A stretch of DNA of 50,212 nucleotides, from NCBI GenBank assembly GCA_036393295.1, contig DASWHF010000006.1:1-50212 (forward strand), in the 5' to 3' direction. Positions 45,856-50,212 of this stretch are shown here, piece by piece (position 1 is the first letter of the stretch; each line of letters begins with the position of its first letter). This DNA comes from DASWHF01 sp036393295 (GTDB lineage Bacteria > Pseudomonadota > Gammaproteobacteria > Acidiferrobacterales > UBA6901). The position numbers and the translations under genes are program-made. The notes under the pieces were generated by a model. That model ran no database searches, was not told where the DNA came from, and saw only the letters and a list, made by a program, of their open reading frames with translations.

Positions 45856-46188
45856 TTACGCTGCCGGCTTGAAAGTGATCCGGCCACCTTTACCGGCCTT
45901 CTTGTGCGGCTTCACCACGATCTCGATGTCACGATCAAACGCGGTGAGAAATCCCATGAGCCGATCGACAGAGTATTCGCGGAAATTGCCTTTGAACAGG
46001 CGCGACACCTCGGGTTGGCTGATGCCCATGCGTTCTCCCGCTTGCGATTGCGTCAGTTTCCGCTCATGGGTAAGCCGATAGATTTCAGAGACGATTTGTG
46101 CCTTGAGGAAATGGGCCTCGGCGTCTGGCAGGCCGAGGTCGGCAAAAATATTTCCGCTGCTCATTTCGACTTTGATTTTACGGGTCAT
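45856..46188 (-). CDS. HigA-type antitoxin, XRE-family HTH protein
   Basis: 110 aa. Antitoxin and probable autorepressor of the HigBA-type module. The helix-turn-helix is at 45-67 (LTQSQAGERMGISQPEVSRL), preceded by FLKAQIVSEIYRLTHERK and followed by the VDRLMGFLTAFDRDIEIVVK strand common in HigA antitoxins of Gp49-like toxins. Its start overlaps the toxin stop by 4 nt. Toxin-first order is the hig arrangement. It likely binds the palindrome at 46580-46595. Confidence 0.9.
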   Translation of the reverse strand: MTRKIKVEMSSGNIFADLGLPDAEAHFLKAQIVSEIYRLTHERKLTQSQAGERMGISQPEVSRLFKGNFREYSVDRLMGFLTAFDRDIEIVVKPHKKAGKGGRITFKPAA

Positions 46189-46568
46189 GGCTTCTGCTCC
46201 TCTTTAAACCGCTCGGCGTGATCGGACACGGCGTCTTTCAGCCGGCGTTTGATGAGATCGATGTCGCTCTTGGGGGTGGCGATTCCTCGCTTCGACTTTT
46301 TCTTGAAGGCGTGTAATACATAGACCGCCTCTTGAAAACGCACCGTATAAACGGTCCGATAGGTGTTTCCATCAAAATCTTCGATCAGCTCCACTATTCC
46401 GCTGCCGATCCCCTTGAGTGGTTTCGCCGAGGGCGGGTGCTGGCCCGTCTGTGCGAGGAACAACTCGAACCCCAACGTGTCCTGCACACGTGGTGGAAAC
46501 TCGCCGTAATTCCTTTTGCTCGATGCCACCCAGAGTAAAGGGCGAATCGGACGTGTGATGTTCGCCAT
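46185..46568 (-). CDS. HigB-type toxin (Gp49-like, RelE superfamily)
   Basis: 127-aa RelE-fold toxin, predicted ribosome-dependent mRNA interferase. The family core is visible: LLWVASSKRNYGEFPPRVQ, QTGQHPPSAKPLKGIGSGIVELIED, TYRTVYTVRFQEAVYVLHAF and KKKSKRGIATPKSDIDLIKRRL. It is complete. The ATG at 46568 is only about 2 nt from the predicted transcription start, so the mRNA may be essentially leaderless; family members often begin nearer to LLWVASSK. Confidence 0.9.
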   Translation of the reverse strand: MANITRPIRPLLWVASSKRNYGEFPPRVQDTLGFELFLAQTGQHPPSAKPLKGIGSGIVELIEDFDGNTYRTVYTVRFQEAVYVLHAFKKKSKRGIATPKSDIDLIKRRLKDAVSDHAERFKEEQKP

Positions 46569-46576
46569 CGATTGGT

Positions 46577-46605
46577 ATTATGAGTATGTACTCATATCTT
46601 GTCAA
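46577..46605 (-). promoter_or_regulatory. higBA promoter with embedded operator
   Basis: On the minus strand, TTGACA (46600-46605), a 17-nt spacer and CATAAT (46577-46582). The perfect inverted repeat ATGAGTATGTACTCAT (46580-46595) fills the spacer and overlaps the -10, where a bound antitoxin would block RNA polymerase. Confidence 0.85.
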
Positions 46606-46682
46606 GTGGACGGTGCCATACCAGACACAAAGACGAATTTTGATATATCCCTATATTGAGCCTGAAACAATAGCCTACCACT

Positions 46683-47072
46683 GTGATCATGCTGAATCTG
46701 GTAAAACTCGAAACCTGCTTCTTAGCGAGGCTTCCTCCGGAAATCATTTTCGCGCGCGACCAGTTCGTCGGGCGCGCGCTGTCGATGCTTCACGCGCAGC
46801 CGGCCCATGCCTGGACCGTCGATGAACTCGCGCGCAAGGTGGGCTTATCGTGCTCGGCGTTGGCGCAACGGTTCACCGACCTGCTGGGACAGCCGCCCAT
46901 GCAGTACGTGGCGCGGTGGCGCCTGCAACTCGCGGCGCAGGAACTCTTGATCGGAAGCAAATCACTCGCCGCGATAGCGGAGCAGGTCGGCTACGATTCG
47001 GAGGTGGCCTTCAATCGGGCATTCAAGCGCGAATTCGGAATGCCGCCGGCTGGCTGGGGAAAGAACCCGTAG
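46683..47072 (+). pseudogene. 5'-truncated AraC-family regulator
   Basis: 129-codon frame from GTG 46683. From about residue 25 it matches the C-terminal double HTH of cupin-type AraC regulators: RDQFVGRALSMLHAQPAHAW, TVDELARKVGLS, LAQRFTDLLGQPPMQYVARW and IAEQVGYDSEVAFNRAFKRE. The normal ~170-residue N-terminal cupin sensor is missing, replaced by about 24 unrelated residues. A DNA-binding fragment could still be made, but I treat it as a remnant. Confidence 0.75.
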
Positions 47073-47145
47073 TAAGGCGGATGTCGCCGGTGCACCCGCG
47101 AAGGGGATGCAACCTGCGGGCGGGACAACGGTAAATGCTTAAAGA

Positions 47146-47172
47146 CTTACATCGAGTCTGACCCTATCGGTC
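47146..47172 (+). repeat. REP-like sequence, copy 2
   Basis: Begins CTTACATCGAGTCTGACCCT and continues ATCGGTC; matches copy 3 (47255) at most positions. It lies in the 255-nt gap after the AraC remnant, which holds no gene. Confidence 0.6.
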
Positions 47173-47254
47173 GACTATCGGTTCGATCGGTCCGTGTGTA
47201 AAGGCTTGATTTCGTATTGTCAGCGGAACATGCTTGGCGGCAGAAAGAAACCAG

Positions 47255-47281
47255 CTTCAATCGAAGCTGACCCTATTGGTC
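47255..47281 (+). repeat. REP-like sequence, copy 3
   Basis: Begins CTTCAATCGAAGCTGACCCT and continues ATTGGTC. TTCAATCGAAGC has its own small dyad (TTC-AATC-GAA). It lies 47 nt before the pentapeptide gene and forms the left boundary of the AT-rich module. Confidence 0.6.
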
Positions 47282-47327
47282 TAATTTCAGTCCAACACGC
47301 TGAGTTCGCAAAGCTGGTTTCGGACTC

Positions 47328-48221
47328 ATGAAATCACTGATTGAGACCTTGGATGAATGCCCGATGATAAATCAAGAAATAGAAAAATTAGGCCTAGTAG
47401 ATAAGCCTGTAACTGTTGTTACAGATCAATTTCTAACTAAGTCGGTGGAAGAAGCGAACTTCCAGCATCATTTGTTTCGAAATACGGGGGCAAAAAATCT
47501 TACGTATAAAAACTGCGACTTTTCGTACTGCGTATTTGAGCGCGCCTATTTTCACGGCTGTAACTTCATAAATTGCAAGTTTGTTGGTGCGCGATTCACC
47601 GAATGCAATTTCCGAGGCGCTACATTCGATGGGTGCGAATTTGAGTATGCGGTGTTTAGCTCTACGCTGATATCACATAAAGAATTACTTAAGAACCTGC
47701 CTGCTTGGCCAAACGTAAAACGTGAATTACTACGGGGGCTTAGAATCAATGCTGAGCGCACCGGTGATGCAGAGGCCGCGAAGATATTTGTTCGGGAAGA
47801 GCTCAGTGCATCACGCGAGCATCTGCAGAAAGCAAGGGAAGCCAAAGAGAGGTATTACGCACAGAAGTATAAAGGGTTCACTAAAAAAATCGCTGTTTAC
47901 TTGGATAGCTTTTGGACTTGGCTCGATTGGCATCTATGGGGCCATGGTGAATATCCGGGCAGATTGATCAGAACGATTTCAATTGGCCTAGTAGCTGCCG
48001 CCCTCTATCGTCTTTATGCGGACCAGGAAGTTTCTGGTGCTACATCTCTGACGCACGTTATGTCAATGTTTTTAGCCTACTTCCGTGATGTCTGCTATGC
48101 CTTCCTTGGCGTCGTACCAGAGAGTTTTCCGATTGCGTTGGCGTCTGTCCTGTCGCTCTTTCGATATGTCGTGCTCGGACTATTTATTAGTGTGTTATAC
48201 AAAAGGCTGGCGAGGAGATGA
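47328..48221 (+). CDS. Pentapeptide-repeat protein with two-TM C-terminal domain
   Basis: 297 aa, not matched to a named family as a whole. A right-handed quadrilateral beta-helix is plain from residue 61 to 113: the central Phe falls on every fifth position from 65 to 110 (65, 70, 75 ... 110), with Cys/Ala at the -2 positions (NCDFS YCVFE RAYFH GCNFI). A charged helical linker (about 140-190, REELSASREHLQKAREAKER) follows. Two TM helices (about 212-230 and 267-293) flank a loop with FLGVVPESFP. TM-loop-TM recalls Ion_trans_2 pore domains but has no K+ filter. AT-rich codon use differs from the core genes. Its stop overlaps the nucleotidyltransferase start by 4 nt. The start codon lacks a clear Shine-Dalgarno. 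Confidence 0.85.
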   Translation: MKSLIETLDECPMINQEIEKLGLVDKPVTVVTDQFLTKSVEEANFQHHLFRNTGAKNLTYKNCDFSYCVFERAYFHGCNFINCKFVGARFTECNFRGATFDGCEFEYAVFSSTLISHKELLKNLPAWPNVKRELLRGLRINAERTGDAEAAKIFVREELSASREHLQKAREAKERYYAQKYKGFTKKIAVYLDSFWTWLDWHLWGHGEYPGRLIRTISIGLVAAALYRLYADQEVSGATSLTHVMSMFLAYFRDVCYAFLGVVPESFPIALASVLSLFRYVVLGLFISVLYKRLARR

Positions 48222-48904
48222 ATAGCAAAAGATACGCGCTATATATTTATGGTTCCACCGCTAGGGGAGATGCAGTGGAAGATAGCGATGTGGATGTGCT
48301 TGTTGTCATGGAGGACAAGAATGACGTCCATATACAAGATATCCCGGTTCCAGAAACAGCGGGCTTGATTAGAAAGAAGCCTGATCTTTCTTACTATAGT
48401 GTGGGTCGACTGCGTAGCATGTATCGCTCTGGCCACCTTTTTGCGTGGCATCTATATAACGAGGCAAAATTTCTCGAGGTAGGAACCGACTATCTATCAG
48501 AACTGGGGAAGCCAAGAAATTATGAATCGTTCGATGAAGACACAACGCCGCTATTCGATCTGTTATGCTCGATCAAACATGAGTTGGCTATATCCCGAGA
48601 TAATCTAATTTATGAGGCCGGTTTGGTGTACGTATGTACGAGGAACATTGCGATGTGTGCGTCGTATTTTACTTCTGATGGGCTGACATTCTCCGCGTAT
48701 GCACCGTATATGCTTGGATATTCGGATAACCCATTCCCATTACCCAGAGAACGCTTCGATACACTGCGGCGAGCAAGGCTAGCCGGTACACGAGGTCTAG
48801 AAGCGTGGTCACTCGATGGTGACGTTTTATTAGAGGATCTGCAAAATGTACAGGATTGGGCATACAAGGAATTAACGCGTATAAAAAGGTTGAGTGCACA
48901 ATGA
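48218..48904 (+). CDS. Pol-beta-type nucleotidyltransferase with helical C-terminal domain
   Basis: 228 aa. The N-terminal minimal nucleotidyltransferase fold has a complete active site: YGSTARGDAVEDSDVDVLVV (G12-S13, D24, D26) and a third carboxylate D56 in PDLSYYS. The C-terminal ~125 residues are helical (LLCSIKHELAISRDNLIYEA), resembling HEPN-like or KNTase-type partner domains, but without the HEPN RNase motif R-x4-6-H. It may transfer a nucleotide to a protein, RNA or small molecule. It overlaps genes on both sides by 4 nt (ATGA). AT-rich like its neighbours. Function unknown. Confidence 0.85.
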   Translation: MNSKRYALYIYGSTARGDAVEDSDVDVLVVMEDKNDVHIQDIPVPETAGLIRKKPDLSYYSVGRLRSMYRSGHLFAWHLYNEAKFLEVGTDYLSELGKPRNYESFDEDTTPLFDLLCSIKHELAISRDNLIYEAGLVYVCTRNIAMCASYFTSDGLTFSAYAPYMLGYSDNPFPLPRERFDTLRRARLAGTRGLEAWSLDGDVLLEDLQNVQDWAYKELTRIKRLSAQ

Positions 48905-49191
48905 AATCCCGATTTATTAACAGAGTCAAAATCGAAAGGAAGGTGCTCCGGTTGATCAATGATGGATGCGGTATGCCAAGCCTCAATGGTCTTACTGGCA
49001 ATGCTATTGCGTCATGGCAATCGGTGAATTCGAAAGCCAACGATGAGATTGCGGAGATACTGAGGCACTTATCTAAAAAAGCGCAGATTGAAGCGGATGC
49101 CAGTAGGGATGTTTTTGATGCAAAGGAATTGGCGGAGCTGAGTTCTATCGATGATTATCTCAGTCTACTGAAGGGCAGACTAAGGAATTAA
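48901..49191 (+). CDS. Small helical protein, third gene of the AT-rich module
   Basis: 96 aa, not recognised. It starts at ATG 48901, overlapping the nucleotidyltransferase stop by 4 nt, so translation is probably coupled. Predicted mostly alpha-helical and charged: RVKIERKVLRLINDG, KANDEIAEILRHLSKKAQIE and AKELAELSSIDDYLSLLKG. No TM, signal or Cys cluster. It could be a partner, inhibitor or target of the nucleotidyltransferase (inference only). The gene ends 2 nt before an inverted REP-like sequence. Confidence 0.7.
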   Translation: MKSRFINRVKIERKVLRLINDGCGMPSLNGLTGNAIASWQSVNSKANDEIAEILRHLSKKAQIEADASRDVFDAKELAELSSIDDYLSLLKGRLRN

Positions 49192-49193
49192 AT

Positions 49194-49208
49194 GTGCCAG
49201 GCTCGATT
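49194..49208 (-). repeat. REP-like sequence, inverted copy 4
   Basis: On the minus strand AATCGAGCCTGGCAC, 12 of 15 positions equal to AATCGAGTCTGACCC of the other copies. It starts 2 nt after the end of the third gene of the AT-rich module. Short and imperfect, so tentative. Confidence 0.4.
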
Positions 49209-49287
49209 CTCGACACGGACCAGCTGAATCTTCCAGCCTCAACGATCATTGCCGATGAGTTCGGCATAGAAAAAACAACCGGCTGGC

Positions 49288-49640
49288 TTAGCTTTTGCCA
49301 TGCATGAGGTATTTGAGCAACGGTGTGATCAAGAGCAGCAACACCCCGGCGCCGAGCGAGCTGCCGACGAGAAACCAATACAAGGGAATGCTTGAACCGG
49401 CCAGCAGGCTTTCCAGTATGCCGGCCAGGTAATTGGCGATGGCGTTCGCGGCGAACCAGATGCCCATCATGACCGCGGCGAGCCGCACCGGCGCGACTTG
49501 GCTGACCAAGGAAAGGCCGATCGGCGACAGGCACAGTTCTCCCATCGTGTGCAGCAGATAGACGAAGATGAGCCATTGCGGCCCGACCTTGCCCAAGGAC
49601 TCCGCGCGGCCCTGAGCGATCGCCAGCACGATAAAGCGGG
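49288..49640 (-). pseudogene. 3' fragment of a POT-family peptide transporter gene
   Basis: The frame encodes the last ~115 residues of a proton-dependent oligopeptide transporter: LIFVYLLHTMGELCLSPIGL, LVSQVAPVRLAAVMMGIWFA, ANAIANYLAG and a final TM ending LLKYLMHGKS. The GELCLSPIGLS motif is the PTR2/POT hallmark. The first ~350 residues are missing; instead the DNA runs into the sulfatase fragment. The breakpoint is somewhere in 49630-49660. A T-run follows the stop on the minus strand (49269-49275). Confidence 0.8.
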
Positions 49641-49649
49641 AAGCTCGTC

Positions 49650-50210
49650 AGGTTGCCGAGCGCCACGCGCAAGGCGCACGCCGAACGCCCGCGCCAGCGG
49701 GCTGCGCAGCGCCCAGGTCAAGAGGGCGGCCAGCACGGCAACCGCCAGCAGCAAAGGCAGAACAGGATAAGACTCGCGGATGTTGCCGATCACCTCGCGG
49801 GTGTAGACGAGATAATCCACCGCGATGAAATTGAAACGGGTTTCGAATTCGATCCAGAACAGCAGTTCGGCCAGCGCATTGAACAACAGCGCCGCCGTCA
49901 CAAACCAGAACACCCCGTAGCGCACCCAGCGCTGCCAGCCCGCCGGGCGCCAGCGGTTACCGAACGCGGCTTCGTACAACAGGAACGGCACCAACAGGTA
50001 ACACAGGACGGCCACGTCGAACCACACTCCCACGGCCAGGAAACGCGGCCAGCCGGACAGCGGGACGCTGTCCATGCCCGTGTAGAGCGCCAGAACGATC
50101 CGGGTGGTGGTAAAGATACCGAGCGCGACCAGCACCAGCAGCGCGATGAACAACAGCAGCCCTCTTTCCACCAGCCACGCGGCCGATCCGCGCGGATTTC
50201 CTTGCATCAT
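49650..50210 (-). pseudogene. 5' fragment of an LTA-synthase-family sulfatase gene
   Basis: From the ATG at 50210 the frame encodes the N-terminal membrane region of an LTA synthase/EptA-like sulfatase: five hydrophobic helices (LLLFIALLVLVALGIF; FLAVGVWFDVAVLCYLLVPF; YGVFWFVTAALLFNALAEL), then NFIAVDYLVYTREVIGNIRE. Coding similarity ends near 49650 and the periplasmic catalytic domain is absent. The frame continues as nonsense antisense-like sequence into the POT fragment. The family call rests on the recognisable FNFIAVDYLVYTREVIGNI pattern. Confidence 0.75.
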
Positions 50211-50212
50211 TC

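Overview
The window is 50.2 kb of a GC-rich gammaproteobacterial chromosome around the replication origin. Two conserved blocks identify it: gyrB-recF-dnaN-dnaA / rpmH-rnpA-yidD-yidC-mnmE, and mnmG-rsmG-parA-parB-atpIBEFHAGDC-glmU-glmS. Protein wording (RF3, ApaG, SlyD-like FKBP, AtpC, GlmU) is gammaproteobacterial. An Acidiferrobacterales/Chromatiales-type organism is my guess from GC content and gene order; no rRNA or marker search was possible. I saw no rRNA, tRNA, CRISPR array or transposase gene.

Layout. 1-3.7 kb: start of prfC (minus), then a lipoprotein metallo-beta-lactamase-fold protein and pip-apaH-apaG (plus). 3.75-10.0 kb: gyrB, recF, dnaN, dnaA on minus, with two parS-like sites inside recF and DnaA boxes on both sides of dnaA (candidate oriC at 8438-8694). 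10.2-13.9 kb: rpmH, rnpA, yidD, yidC, mnmE on plus; rpmH and yidD are small but clear. 13.9-17.7 kb: a translationally coupled minus operon moxR, DUF58, transglutaminase (TgpA type). 17.9-23.5 kb: a signalling cluster with a triple-PAS GGDEF-EAL protein, two closely related single-domain response regulators, one complete substrate-binding-domain histidine kinase and one internally deleted kinase remnant. 23.5-31.5 kb: mnmG, DUF2914, DUF302, rsmG, parA, parB, a Sel1-like protein, an MFS transporter and a thioredoxin-like protein. 31.6-39.0 kb: the whole F1Fo ATP synthase operon. 39.1-43.2 kb: SlyD-like FKBP, glmU, glmS (UDP-GlcNAc synthesis).

From 43.2 kb to the right end the window is accessory. 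An Ada/AlkA glycosylase plus Ogt methyltransferase repair pair lies between two 45-bp direct repeats, each encoding the same 3' end of a DUF2182-like membrane protein gene. Next come a HigBA-type toxin-antitoxin pair with a well-formed promoter/operator, a 5'-truncated AraC regulator, and an AT-rich three-gene operon (pentapeptide-repeat two-TM protein, GS-DxD nucleotidyltransferase, 96-aa helical protein) coupled by 4-nt overlaps and bounded by inverted REP-like sequences. At the edge a deletion has joined the 3' part of a POT peptide transporter gene to the 5' part of an LTA-synthase-family sulfatase gene.

The most interesting signals are: (1) the AT-rich three-gene module, the best candidate for an undescribed (possibly defence-like) system; (2) the repair cassette between repeated gene ends; (3) a series of structurally similar but sequence-unrelated hairpin elements in five gene junctions from atpA to glmS; (4) the duplicated response regulators with a collapsed kinase between them.
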